Positions 1 through 11,335 of a stretch of DNA of 64,000 bases are shown here, one piece after another. Location: the NCBI GenBank assembly GCA_003864495.1, contig ML133365.1, positions 2,983,856-3,047,855 of the forward strand, written 5' to 3'. Source of the DNA: Nemopilema nomurai (Eukaryota > Cnidaria > Scyphozoa > Rhizostomeae > Rhizostomatidae). Within the stretch, counting starts at the first letter, position 1. Each line of letters begins with the position of its first letter. A model generated the notes under the pieces. The model searched no databases and was not told the DNA's origin. It worked only from the letters and a program-made list of their open reading frames with translations. A program made the translations under genes and the position numbers.

Positions 1-461
1 GAACTTAGGCATCCTGAAACTGTGCTAATCATCGCCCTTTTCCCTTCGGAACAATGAATCGTGTGATATTACTGGCCCTGTCAAGTCATTTGTAAATAAC
101 GAAGCCTTTCTTCAGTTCTGCAATTGCCTCTTAATTAGGCGAGTACTAGGGGCTTTTTCGAGTGTGTTTTCCGAAAACAGGCCGTTAAATTTCTTTCTTG
201 TTCGTTTATCTACTTGCCTTTCTTTTGTCCCATGCCCTAGGTTGCCTAAACCATTTTTTGGTTTGCTCCATTTTGTTGGTAACAGTCACGTTCTTTGGGG
301 AGGGGGGGCATGGACAGCTCTAATATGGTCATTCACAACGTTATTAGAAACATATAAATAATATTTTTTGCGGAATCAATCATAGAATGTGATAAGTGTA
401 TAATATTATAATATTTTAATATATAATATTTAGTGTATAATATTTTCGAAAGTATAACATC
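1..461. other. AT-rich flank, no gene seen
   Basis: I see no coding signal. The stretch becomes very AT-rich from about 360, with repeated TATAATATT-like words up to 450, immediately before the left end of the LTR element at 462. Confidence 0.5.
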
Positions 462-825
462 TGTCGGGAAATTCCGCCGCGATAGAATTTTACAACCTGT
501 GTTGTTAATAAAGTGTTAGTCTCTGAGGACGAATTAATGCAGAGCGAAAACGTAAGTAAGAGACGAACGTCGTTTTCACAGAATCCTTGAAACCAACTCT
601 AACTCGATTAAACACAGCAGTATATACCAGCAGCGAAGCGTAGCATGAGTAGCACAGAGGGAACATGACGATGTAAACAAAAGGATGAGAAATCATTCGG
701 ATACGAATGATGGAGGGAAAATGCTGCATCTGCATCTCTTCGATTTAAAAAAGAACACTATCCTAAGGAGGTGATACAGTCAGACATTTACGATACTGGT
801 CCACCGAGCCGGATGATTTGTTGAG

Positions 826-2203
826 ATGGATGAAACGTGGAAGCAAAATAGAAGTGGTCTTCGAGGGGCGACGACAAGGTTGGTAAATAAAATCAAAGAA
901 GCCGGTGATGACACCGACGAGAGGAAGCTATGGAGATTTGGTTTGCAGATAAACGAGAAAAAGGACGAACTCGAAAAAGGATGAACTCGTAGGGTTCAGT
1001 AAGAGTATCTTGAATTATATGATTGCAAACAGCGAAGAGGAAGAGTGTGCCGATGAAGCGGACGATCCTACAGATTACGGCCACAAAATCTTGCCCTCGA
1101 CATCATTGAAGACAGACTCAAGAAGATGGAGCTGGGTGGTTTTGAGGGTAGCGTGAAAGGCGCCAGTGAAGAGGGGGACAACTCCGGTGCTGTCGATCTG
1201 CAGAGTGATGGTGGAGCAAGGAGCACCAGCCCTGTCCCCAGTTTGGTTAGTCAATCTTCGATTGAATCCAAGAACGCGAGGAAGAGCGTTCGTGTCAAGC
1301 TGCCAAAGGTTGATTTGGGGAAGTTCTCAGGGAAACTATATGAGTTTTGGGGACAGTTTTTCAAGCGCTATCGACGGAAATGAGCGATTAGCGGACTTCT
1401 GGATGATTCGGCGAAGTCAGTCATAGCTGGCCTACCGGTTACCGACTCAAACTAGAAAGTGGCGGTTAGTCTTCTAAAAAGCGCTACGGGAACCCAGGAT
1501 TGCTACAACACGCTCACATCAACCAACTTATTGGGATTCAGCCTGTGTTCAACGAAGAAAATATCTCAAGACTGCGTAGTTTTAGGGATCAAGTGGAGCC
1601 TCATTATCGTGGACTCGCGGCTTTGAATGTGGATGAGCTGACGTACGCGAAAATCGTTGTTCCTGTTCTCTTCGAAAAGTGGCCGAAATCGATTCGCTTT
1701 GGTATGGTCCGATCGCTTGGTAAAAGCATGCTTGATTGCTCGCTGATGGACGTCATTAATGCTCTGGATGGTGAGCTAGAGGTGCACATACTTCTTTGTT
1801 GAGAGCAGTTGGTGGTGTTGGCGAAGTTAACGCCTCTTCGAGAGCGCCTGTCATTTCAAGGCCTAAGTTCAACAGGATGGATCCAGGAGCAGTGAGTGTT
1901 TGTTCACGCTGGATAAAGGGCAATGTGTGTATTGTTGTGGAGATTACATGCATGATAAATGTACAACATACGCCAAAGGAAAGATTGGATCTTTTGAGGA
2001 AGAATTTTCGTTGTTTTTTGTGTCTTAACGGTAAACATCGATCATTTGAATGCAGGTCTAAACTAAGGTGTAAATTCTGTAGAGGTATGCATCATTTTTC
2101 CCTTTGCAGGAATAGTAGGCCTAAGCAAAGTAATGAGGCAGCCAAGTATAATGAGGTGCGTGCGCATCTAGAACCAAGCGCTCCAGCATTGGTTGGGGTA
2201 ATT
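826..2203 (+). pseudogene. BEL/Pao gag remnant with zinc knuckles
   Basis: An ATG at 826 opens a reading frame with the basic N-terminal style of Pao gag (SGLRGATTRLVNKI). It stops near 990 and continues in other frames. The DUF1759-type core follows: LPKVDLGKFSGKLYEFW near 1300, then a helical block at 1500-1790 with the RFRDQVEPHYRGL-like segment. After another break, two cysteine-rich knuckles appear around 2010-2110 (CFLCLNGKHRSFEC and CKFCRGMHHFSLC), typical of this superfamily. At least three frame changes or stops interrupt the gene, so it is a pseudogene. Family assignment rests on the order and motifs together. Confidence 0.75.
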
Positions 2204-2523
2204 TGAGCACGGGAAGCGCTGTGGCCTTGCAAACCGCCTTAGCTAATGTGAATGACAGAAAAGAGGGTAAAGTGAGAGTACTGTTTGACTCAGGGAGCCA
2301 CAGGTCGTTCATATCAGCCGAGGCAGTGCAAAAGCTAGGGTCGAGGCCTGTGAGGGAAGAGAACCTGAGCTTGAAGGTGTTTGGTAGCAAAGATGCCGAA
2401 GAAAAGATGAGAGATGTAGTTGAGTTCTCTCTCCATTCACTGAATGGGGTAAATTCGGTGAAAATGTCTAGCTATGTAGCGGTGAAAACAATTGCCAGGT
2501 ATGTCATTAAAGTCTTCCGGTGA
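2203..2523 (+). pseudogene. BEL/Pao aspartic protease remnant
   Basis: The frame carries the retropepsin-like active-site motif VRVLFDSGSHRSFIS (DSG in place of the usual DTG/DSG, so the catalytic Asp is kept), followed by the KVFGS-like strand expected of the DUF1758 peptidase of BEL/Pao elements. The frame closes at 2521-2523 before reaching the RT part, which continues in another frame. Confidence 0.7.
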
Positions 2524-2962
2524 AACGTTAGTAAATTTTGTGTCATCTAAAAGTGATGGTAGTGTACTGAATCGGCAAGTAGATAAACCATGGGACCTGG
2601 ATTCATTAGGCATTAGGAAAGAAGACAAAGTACACGAATCATTTGTGGATAACATTGTGCATACAGGGTCTCCTTATTCTGTTTCTTTGCCTTGGAAGGA
2701 AGACCACGGTCCACTGCCATTGAATTATAGCCAGTGTTTAAGCAGATTGAAGAATCAGGTCAGTAAGCAAAACCCTGATGTTCTGAAGCAGTATGATGAC
2801 ATTATATCTGATCAGGTGCGGGCAGGCATTGTTTCTAAGGTATCTGATTTGGAACCTGCTGATAAGGTCGGATATTGGCTTGATGGCAAAACTGCCTTGC
2901 ATTGGATTTACAATCAAGTCAGTGGAAACAATCGGTACAACATAGAGTCACTGAAATCTTGA
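2492..2962 (+). pseudogene. BEL/Pao RT start fused to RNase H fragment
   Basis: The segment around 2670-2850 matches the region just before and at the start of Pao reverse transcriptase: YSVSLPWKEDHGPLPLNY, then RLKNQVSKQNPDVLKQYDDI and the AGIVSKVSDLEP hinge. It then jumps directly to VGYWLDGKTALHWIYN near 2865, which resembles the RNase H part (YWTDS...ALYWI type). The whole RT palm, including the catalytic YxDD, is therefore deleted. This in-frame join is a deletion scar, not a working enzyme. Confidence 0.7.
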
Positions 2963-3077
2963 AGTTATTTAAAAGGGAGAAAAAGAAATCATGTGTTTTA
3001 ACTGTGAGTGTAAGAGAGGTGCATAGACTAGGTAACGTCATGGACGCAAACAGATCAAGCTCACTAGGTAAGCTAAA

Positions 3078-3321
3078 GTGAGGAAGGTGTCACCTGGTAA
3101 GTGTAAAGTGATAAGAAGACCACTCGAGAAATTATACTATCCACTAGAGTGTGAGGGTAAGGCCGAAGAAGACGTGGAAAGAGAGGAGGAAAGGAATGAA
3201 GAAGAGGTCGAGAACGAGAGAGTACGATCTGGAGGAGGAAGGACGCTTAGGGCAGCGGCAGCTGATGCGCGTTGGAAGTGTCGATTTATGCTTGACCCCT
3301 AATGGGTCAACGAGGGGGGTT
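3078..3321 (+). pseudogene. BEL/Pao integrase C-terminal tail and polypurine tract
   Basis: The codons for GKCKVIRRPLEKLYYPLECE at 3096-3155 match the conserved end of BEL/Pao polyproteins (RRP..KL.PLE). A Glu/Arg-rich tail follows. The run GAGGGGGG at 3312-3319 directly precedes the TG of the putative 3' LTR at 3322. Confidence 0.65.
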
Positions 3322-3600
3322 TGTCGGGAAACCCGCGATAGAGCGCGTTATTCTGTGATTCGTAATTAATTATGTCGTTGTTGCGTGGGTACCGGAGTAA
3401 CTATGTTGTTGTGTTGTTGTATTGTAGCAACGGGAGAAATCTAATTTGTACAAGGACAAGACTTCCTCATATTCAGAATTGCCATTATAGCTACTTGACT
3501 ATGAATCAATATATGGACGCAGACTTCGGCATCTGGAATAAATAATGAGATCAGAAGCCTGACCTCGTCACTGCGTTAACTACCTGAAGCTAAAAGCACA

Positions 3601-5840
3601 ATCCTTCCATGACTGTATACCACAAAATACCCTGACATAAGTTTATATTCTACTAGTTGGTAGAATGAGATTTAAATATTTGCAGTTTTAGTATATAGGA
3701 CTGAATGAATCCAAGCCACTTATCTAATCACTTTATGAAAAATTGTGTATGTGCACTTTTTGAGAGATGGCAAACAATGATCTTCATACCTGAATCAAAG
3801 TTACAAACTTGCAAGAAAATATAATTTCTTAATAAAGAACCAAGCTTAGCTTAGGCATAGCATATGCACTTAAAGAGTCACTGATATCCTATTCACTTTA
3901 ATGAAAACCCTTTGATGCCAATTTGTGTGAATGTGTACTAGTCTTCAATTTCAGTCTTTCCTACAAACAACTATTTGGTTACAGAAAAATTATGTATTGC
4001 AATACTTGTTATTCTTTCATATATATTTTGTCTACTCCTGCTTTTCAACTGGAGGGATAAATATTAATTGGTCGACAGTCCAAATTTTCTTGCAATTTTA
4101 TTTAATCATCAGATGGTTATTTTATTTGTTGTCATTTCTAGTCAGTTCTAAAAGAGAAGTTGGTTATGTTGAAAAGTCTGTTGGATATTATGACAAACTT
4201 TGCTAACCTGAGCAGAAGATTGATTCGTCTGGCTATGTCATTGGTTAAATAATGGAAGATTTTTTCAACACTCTCTTACTCACATTGCAATATTCAATGA
4301 CGTGAAAAGGGCACCAAACATTCCAACTTTGTGCATCTTCTTTGTTATTCACCAACTAGTATGTGTTTTGTTGGACGGCACATTTTGGTCTTGCTGTAAC
4401 TGGATGCCCCTGTAATAGAAACTTCACTCTTCAATCATATTCTTTTATGCATGTTTCTCCAATTAAGTGCCATTAACTCTTGATTTAATTTGATTTGATT
4501 GATTAAGCTACAAATTAAGCTAATCAAATTAAGCTACAATTAAGCCATGACTGATTATCATGATTTTCTAGACATACAAAGTTTTAATGCCAATCTCAAT
4601 CTTAATTTGTACTTTTTGAATAAAATGTTTTTGAATAAAATGTATTTAAACTGCAAAGTGGGAAGTAAAACCAATAATGCTTACATTAAGTGCCCTTTCA
4701 ATGCTTAACAGATCAAACAAATTGTAAAGCTCTGTCTTTCCATTAAAGCGACCCTCTATCATCTCTACTGATTTTGGGTAAGTATTCTTCAAGGAGCCTA
4801 CTACCGAGTTCAGTAAATTCAGGATTCAAAAGACGTATTACTCCACAGAGTGCTATTGCATCATTTCAATTGATGAACCAGCAAAAAGTAGCAAAATGGA
4901 ACCAATCATCTTTGTGTGTCTGCAACATGGCAAAGATATGCTGTGTCATTTTGACAGTCTATGTAAGCACTGTGATAAATTTGAATTTTTAGTGGTTCCC
5001 TACATGAAATATGAAACCTAGCACCACCTCTAAAAACCAGGGTATGCTGAAAAATATTCATGGTTGAATCAAGACCAGTGGACATTCAACTCATGCTTTA
5101 AACTCCCATAATGAAAGAAAAAAGACCACAGTCTTCAATGAACAGTTGAAACATGCAAGAGATTTCTAACAGTTTGCTTTTTTAAGTAAGATCTAAAGGA
5201 GAGCCGATAGTTTTCACCCAAGAAAGAAATCATATGCCTTGTTGCATCAATAGTCTGAATGATCAAAACTGCGTTGTAAAGAAATAATGCTACAAAGAAA
5301 CATGAGAACAACGAACAACAAGGGATCATTTGCAGATGTGAGCACAGTTTTAATTATTAGTTGCTTGCAAAAGTAGGAGAGTACCTCTTTGCTTGAGGCT
5401 TTTTTCCGGAAATCAGTATTCTCCGTAAAAAATGTACAAAACATAACAGTATTTGAAAATCAAACTTGTTAAAATCTCATACCTCATAACCTCATAAGTA
5501 TATCTTCACTATATTAGAAGGAAAGCAAACACTGAGAACTTTCTTTTAAAATCTGCATGGATCAGATTTGATATAAGCTGAAATATGGACAGTTGAAGTA
5601 GTTTTTGATTTAAACATGATGTTGAAATAGAATGAACTTGCCATAGTCAGCGAGGATTGTAACCCGTTGTTTAGCCGCTTTTCAAAGGCCAACGTGTTCC
5701 TTTTAAAGATATTGGATTGAATGCAAGTATTTATCTTTTCGAAACCTTTTACATTCGGGCAGCATTACTGAACATATCCAAGGTCAAGGTGATTTCTCGC
5801 GACTTAGCAACTGGTAAGGCTGCTCCTTTTCCTTTCCCAA
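3601..5840. other. intergenic, nothing recognised
   Basis: AT-rich sequence with only short, low-quality open frames. Near 4440-4640 there are short iterated words (AATTAAGCTA, TGAATAAAATGT) but no clear transposon or gene. Confidence 0.5.
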
Positions 5841-5966
5841 CAAAATGGCGGGAAGCTTTCGAAAAAGACTGGATTGAGCATCCTATTGTCTTCTCACCTT
5901 TGACAAACTGCGGCCAGCCAATAAAATGGCGCGAGCACTTTGTTATTATATTTTGGCGGGAAAATT
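5841..5966. promoter_or_regulatory. promoter-like cluster: CCAAT box and E2F-type sites
   Basis: Within 130 bases there are an AAAATGGCGGGAAG site (5842-5855), a CCAAT box (5918-5922) followed by AAAATGGCGCGAG, and TTTTGGCGGGAAAA (5951-5964), a near-consensus E2F site. The block is richer in G+C than its surroundings. No convincing coding exon lies within 1 kb on either side, so the transcript it would drive is unknown; it could also be chance or a transposon-derived promoter. Confidence 0.35.
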
Positions 5967-6839
5967 CAAGCATTTCGTAGCGCAACACGAAACCGTGTCT
6001 CTGTCTGTAATGGCAGGCAGGCACGTGAAACTTGGATTAGATCACGAATCAAGATATTTTGACTTTGCAATTTGTTCAAATGCTCATTTATAAATGTCAT
6101 GTCAACTCATATTAGCTAGAAATCAGTCGCCGATTTCATGAAAGAAACTCACAAAAGAAAAGTGAAGTCACATAGAAAACGTTAAGTCACATGAAGAAAA
6201 GTGATGTGTTAGGGGCCGCAAAATATCAATTTTTCCCAGACATTGTCATTTGGGCGTTTTCTTTTAGAATGCTATCAGAATGTTAGAAAAATCAGTGCTA
6301 CTTAAATAGTTCCTCATAAATCTCAGAAAAGTTTTCGTACTTCACCTTCAAAATATTTTCATACAGATTTCAATGGTCAAATCAATAATATTCAACAGTG
6401 TCTCTTACTACAACCAGTTGCTGAAATATTTTAAAATTTGCGGAGCGAGGCGAGTGTCTAGGCCACAGAAGAATTGACTTCTTCGCCGTAATAGCTGTAC
6501 TAACCCTATATTCATATCCGATATCACTGCAAATAACGATACTGAGAGCAAAATTATCTGTAAAAATTGGGAAACACACTTACTCGCAACCATGTTGTTC
6601 TTTGAATTTAATTCTGTTCTGCTTCCTAGAGAATTATCATCAAAATGAAGCAGAGATGCAGACGTGGACGAACGTATACTCTAGCGGACATACTGAAATT
6701 GCCTCTCTTTGAATTCGAGGTATGAAAAAGGCGCGAAACCGAACTGAAGAGCTCACGTGTCAGTTTTTCATTACATAAGATTGCTTATCAAAATTACAAG
6801 AATTACATTAGAATCATCTGGAAGCAAAAGTAACGGCCA
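5967..6839. other. intergenic, nothing recognised
   Basis: No coding exon, RNA gene or clear repeat seen. Confidence 0.45.
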
Positions 6840-6857
6840 TAGTACAATTTGACAACA

Positions 6858-7425
6858 GGGACCGCGATATATCATGCATCTTTCTTGACAAAAAGTTTAC
6901 TACTTCTTGTAATACTTCTATCCTAAGTAATAATAAACAACAACTCCTGTTCTTTCTACCCTTCCTTGGTAATTATAGCCTACGCATTAAAACTAATATT
7001 AATAAGCTTATGAGGAAGTGCTACCCTGATATTCAACTTAAATTCGTGTTCAAATCATCTAAACCTATCTCCAATTTCTTCAAATTCAAAGATCGTCACG
7101 CTCTTTGTGCTCTAATGTCATTTACAAGTTTCCGTGGAGTGGCTGCAGTGCCACTTACCATGGGGAAACATCCCACAACCTTATGACTCGTTGCAGAGAG
7201 CACTTGGGAATTAATAAACACGGACAAGTTGTAAAAACTCCCAGCCCTTCCTCCATCCATGACCACATTTCTAAAACTGGTCACGTGGCATCTGTTGAAG
7301 ATTTTGCTATTCTCTCCAAAACGAATATCTCCTTTGATCTGCTTATTCATGAGAGCCTCCCCATTCATCGTGACCGACCTTCTCTTAATTCCCAACTGTC
7401 CTCTATCCCCATGTTATTGATCTGA
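6858..7425 (+). pseudogene. Penelope-like element 3' end: linker and GIY-YIG endonuclease
   Basis: Two adjacent frames give the C-terminal part of a Penelope-like retroelement protein. The frame at about 6950-7095 holds the RT-endonuclease linker (LPFLGNYSLRIKTNINKL ... KPISNFFKFKDR). After a one-base frame change near 7095 the frame at 7105-7425 holds the GIY-YIG-type nuclease: CSNVIYKFPWSGCSATYHGE with the paired cysteines usual for Penelope elements, CREHLGINKH for the catalytic Arg helix, then SIHDHISKTGH and a final NSQL. The RT itself is absent upstream, so this is a 5'-truncated, frameshifted copy, which is common for this class. Confidence 0.8.
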
Positions 7426-7621
7426 CTTTCTTTCCCCTCATTGTTTGTCACTGATTTCTTTTATTCCTGGTCTTCACCCTCTAGGTTGTTTACTTGTTTC
7501 TTTTCTGTAGCTCCTCACACGTCCATCTTGCTCCTTTAAGTACTGCTATCATCACATGGTTTTCGATCCCCTTTTGTTGTAGCTTTTGTATTTATTCGAT
7601 TTCGTACTCCTTTTATATACA

Positions 7622-7650
7622 CTGATGATGACTCTTGACCGAGTCGAAAC
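7622..7650 (+). ncRNA. hammerhead-ribozyme-like motif of the Penelope element
   Basis: About 200 bases after the endonuclease stop, CTGATGA (7622-7628) is followed by a perfect 5-bp hairpin GACTC/GAGTC (7630-7634 and 7641-7645) and then GAAAC (7646-7650). That is the order of the hammerhead core: CUGAUGA, stem II, GAAA. Penelope-like elements are known to carry hammerhead ribozymes next to the ORF. One extra T separates CTGATGA from stem II. The only stem III I can draw is 3 bp (ACG with CGT at 7674-7676), and I found no stem I. It may be a decayed ribozyme. Confidence 0.4.
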
Positions 7651-8164
7651 GTTTGTTCTTATTTGGCCAGTGTCGTAACACGGACATGTTTATTGACTAG
7701 CGTCGTCTCATGGTTTTTGTCCCTTGGTTATGTCGCTCATGTAACTGGATGTGTCTCTTAAAATAAAGTTTTTTGCCGAGTACAACATGGACTCTTTGTT
7801 TATCGTCGTCCTCATCATTAAATTCATCAACAAGTTGCGCTTCCCAATATCCAAATCCATCAAATCTTGTACGCACACAATATATTTATTAAATAGCGCC
7901 TTACTCTAAGGCTGGTGCCAGGTTTATATAACAATTTCTGACTTTAACTCCTCATAAACAGGTCTTCTATTCACGTCCTATGAACAATATGTCAAATCAA
8001 TTGCATAAAATCAGTACTTACATAACTTGGGGATATCAATTTTCGGAGACGGTGCTAACGAAGTTGAACCTAGGAAGGGTAAGATTCAAGTTTAGTGACA
8101 TGGGAGGACCCATCATTGTTGGGTCCAACACCAAAATGTTTTTAATATAGCCTTCTAGAGTGGC
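7651..8164. other. Penelope element 3' flank and intergenic
   Basis: Non-coding sequence downstream of the ribozyme-like motif. AATAAA occurs at 7760-7765 (in AAAATAAAGTTTTTTG) and may be the element's 3' end signal. Nothing else recognised. Confidence 0.35.
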
Positions 8165-8605
8165 TAGAGATGCATCTCCTGGACTAAAATTTAATGAAAT
8201 GAACACCATCCCGCTCAGAATGGACAGTTCGTCGATTCTCATTGATTATTAATTTTCAGAAAGAATTTCGGAGTGGTGGAGTCAAGCTAAAACTTTGGGG
8301 TTTGACATTGGGAAAAGGAGAAAAGAGTGACTGTTGACTCGAATTAAACATCTCAATAATGTTGAATTGACTGAGAGAATTTTACTTCCTGAACATAAAT
8401 GTGCATATTATTTATCTCGATATTTTTCAGGAGGCCATGACATGATAACACATCAAATTTTCATTTCAATGGGAGTTATCTACTGAATTGACGCAAATAA
8501 AGGCAAACAATAAAAATCTACCTCAATAAGTTAGGAAATAGATAAAAACATTTTATTCTCAAATCATTCCATACCCTGTTTTAAAAAATGGAGAACGGTA
8601 GAAAA
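8165..8605 (+). repeat. dispersed repeat, copy A
   Basis: This non-coding 440-bp segment aligns by eye, in the same orientation and almost full length, with 15518-15962. Shared words in order include CATCTCAAT(A/C)ATGTTGA, ACTACTGAATTGA with .GCAAAT, and GTTAG.AAATAGATAAAA. No coding capacity or terminal inverted repeats were recognised, so the class is unknown. Confidence 0.6.
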
Positions 8606-9658
8606 ATGCGATATCATAAAACATTTTTACAAATCTGTTTGAGAATTAAATTGAACCTAACTTAACTGAATGAGTATTTGGAGGAAGTGAAAAGTATTCC
8701 AGAGTCAATTTCGAGTAACGTGTCTAACTTGGTATCAAAGAATTGAAGTTGTATTTCCCAGGAAGGCGTAAAAGGTACATTTCACAGACAGTGAAAAAAG
8801 CAAATAATTATACACTTGCTCATAATGCAATTAAAAAAAGTGCAATTTCTGGTCAACGTTCACCAAATTGACTTCATTTTCAAAGAAGTGAACCAAACCT
8901 TTAAAACCCAACTTGAGGACGATTGATGTGACAAAGATCGTGATGTGATTTGACTAAGCAGTCAACGGACAACGGCCAAAAAGGGAAGTCCAGAGGAAGG
9001 AGAGGAATCGAGAAAATACTCCGATCGGTTGTCGATTAATTTTTTAAGTCTCGTGGAGCCGTTTGCAAGAACGCATGCGCATATCAACCATGTCCAGTTC
9101 TGGGGCTATTATTAATAGAATCAGAGAGCCTAGAGGGTAGGTCTAAAGTATTGAAAACCAAGCCAAAGCACTGCTTTCACAATATACTGATATTTAAGGG
9201 AGTACATTCCAAAAAGTGAAAGACCTACAAGAGCAAACGAAAAATTTTGATAGCTCTGGACTTGTGGGTCTTTTCAAAGTTAGTAAAGATGTGATAACCT
9301 CAATATTAAACGATATATCTTGACTTTTTCAGACGACGTCAACAATAAAGGAAAGACAACAACATATTTTAAGTTAAAGGGCTACTGCAATGAAAAAATC
9401 GACCCAGATTTTATTTGATTTTCTGAAAATTCAGTATTTTTTGAGTGCAATGGTATCTTTCTCGTCGACCTTTTCATTTTTCTTATGGATTTAATTGCCC
9501 TTTGAAAGTGGGCAGGTCGTGCGAAAAAAACGCGCCATGTGTGACGTCACAATTATGATCACCTCGATTAACTTCATATACAAACCACTGATAAATTCTG
9601 ACCGGTCTGGTGGAAAAGGTGCTGATTTTTTCGTATAGAAAGTATTTCCACCAAAAAG
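8606..9658. other. intergenic / upstream part of the P2X7-like repeat gene
   Basis: No gene. The last 250 bases before 9659 contain a cAMP-response-type word (TGACGTCA at 9541-9548) and could be the promoter of the fragment that follows. Confidence 0.4.
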
Positions 9659-10152
9659 ATGTCACAAAGTAATACTAGTGACCATGAAAGTATTTCGACA
9701 GCGGGTACTTCTTCGGAAACCTCAGATGAAGAGAATTACGGGGTCGTTCTTCTTGGGGCTGCTGCTCCTTATCAAGACCAGGCCAGGGGGAGGACAACAA
9801 GACAACAGGGATGACAAAGATGGTCTTTCTCGTGAAACGTTGGCAGCTCGTTACGAAGGTCGTCATTGTGTTGAAGAATGGTAAGTTTTGGCTTAATATT
9901 TTCGTTTCCAATTTAACTTATGGCACATACGGGCAGTAGAGGGAGATTCTTCAATCTGTTTGGGTGGCGTCAGTTCTGTTTATTTGGTTCGTTCGCGAGT
10001 TTTCTGGTGATGCAAAAGCGTTTTTCTTAGTTAACAACAACAAAATAGTCCTGTTTTTATTACAACTGGTAGGTGCCGTTGTGGAGAATATCATATCGAC
10101 TTATTAACTGGTTCGTTGGAGTACCAATGTTGCCGGGAAGTCAATGACATGT
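9659..10152 (+). pseudogene. P2X7 C-terminal-domain-like fragment, frameshifted
   Basis: An ATG at 9659 opens a Ser/Thr/Glu-rich acidic start (SETSDEENYGVVLLGA, then APYQDQARG), which stops after 51 codons. A second frame takes over near 9790 (DDKDGLSRETLAARYEGRH) up to EEW, with a good donor (TG|GTAAG at 9882). A matching acceptor at about 10074 restores the Trp codon and gives WCRCGEY followed by EYQCCREV. The W-C-x-C-G ... C-C-x-E pattern is that of the cysteine-rich cytosolic domain of P2X7, found in many multi-copy 'P2X7-like' proteins of cnidarians. The single frame break around a G/A run and the absence of later exons suggest a dead copy. Identification is by motif only. Confidence 0.5.
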
Positions 10153-11335
10153 AATGTGGTTCTGACAAATGTGAGCCCGTTACTCAAGGGGAGAGACGGG
10201 AAGAAATATAAGAAAAGAGCCGATCAGAGCGAGAATGGGTAATAACCAGTTTCACCATTTTTATTCACATTTCAACCAGGGGTAAGGTAAGAGTAAGGAT
10301 AAATGGTTTTTAGCATGTTTAGCCCCCCAACAAGGTTTTAGCCCCCTCAATCTGAAATGTGCTCCATGGGCCTTGTATGCTGGAGCATCTTACCCCCTCC
10401 CCCTTGATATTTGATAGTTTATGAGTATGCATTTAAATTACAGATACATCCAATTAAAACTAGAAAGAGAAAGAGGTGAAATGTTTTCAGTAAAGTACAA
10501 ATGTTGTGCTTAAGGGTAATTCTATATTCAATGGCACCTCTGCTTTTAGGTTCAGATTGCGATCCCTTCATTATATCTAGCATTACAGGCCTACCTCAGC
10601 GTCGTCGTTTGAGATGTCAGCAGCCAGTTTATTTTCTTTCATTTTCTTTCTCAGCCGCCACAGTGCTTTGCGCGAATTTAGTAACTTTTTTTCAAAACAC
10701 TGCAGCCTTGACACATATAGATTGAAGAAGTGGGCTGGGCAGGGACTTCGTCGTTACCACTACAGCCGGTAGTAACTCCTCTGCAATAAAATCTTGGGAG
10801 CATCGATCAGCTCCTTGGGAGGATCAGTTCCTTTTCCGTCATTTTTTAATTTCTGTTTTCATCACTGCGCACGCCAATCAAATAGCTGCTGAAGCTCTCT
10901 AATCTTCCTCGCTCTCGACTTCCATTCCCGAACTGCACAGAGCAGCAAAGACTTGTGGGCGCCTTTGAAGAAATTGCATCACAGACTTTTCCATTTGATC
11001 GCTGGTCAAATGAAAAATCTGTGATGTTCCATTAACAGTCAATTATAAGGGGACTAATTCTCGATGGCCGTTTACAGTTTTCTGTCAATGACAGAGAAAA
11101 CAGTGATCTATGCCAGCTTAAACTATTTGGTGAAAATAGACAACCAAGTGCTCTAAAAGTTCTTACTTACTTTGCAACTCAGAACATTAGTACCGTCTCA
11201 CACAGTGGTTAAGCTCAATAAAAGTTTTCCAGGGCCAGACATTTAGTGTATCTGAAGGTCTCTAGGGAGGAAACTGAAGGTCTCAGCACACCGTTTATTC
11301 TTCTACTTTTTGATATTGTTACTGCTAACTATCGT
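10153..11335. other. intergenic, nothing recognised
   Basis: C-rich runs such as TAGCCCCCCAAC near 10320-10400 look like mobile-element debris, but no family could be assigned. Confidence 0.4.

Larger units (their letters stand above)
462..3600 (+). mobile_element. degenerate BEL/Pao LTR retrotransposon
   Basis: This is an old, internally deleted copy of a BEL/Pao element. A terminal word TGTCGGGAAA begins at 462 and recurs at 3322. The second copy is preceded by a purine run (GAGGGGGG, 3312-3319) that fits a polypurine tract just upstream of a 3' LTR. Between them, in family order on the plus strand, lie gag, protease, the start of reverse transcriptase, an RNase H piece and an integrase tail. 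All are cut by stops and frameshifts, and most of RT and the integrase core are missing. LTR similarity is clear only over about the first 20 bases, so the right boundary (about 3600) is an estimate. It cannot be autonomous as it stands. Confidence 0.8.
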
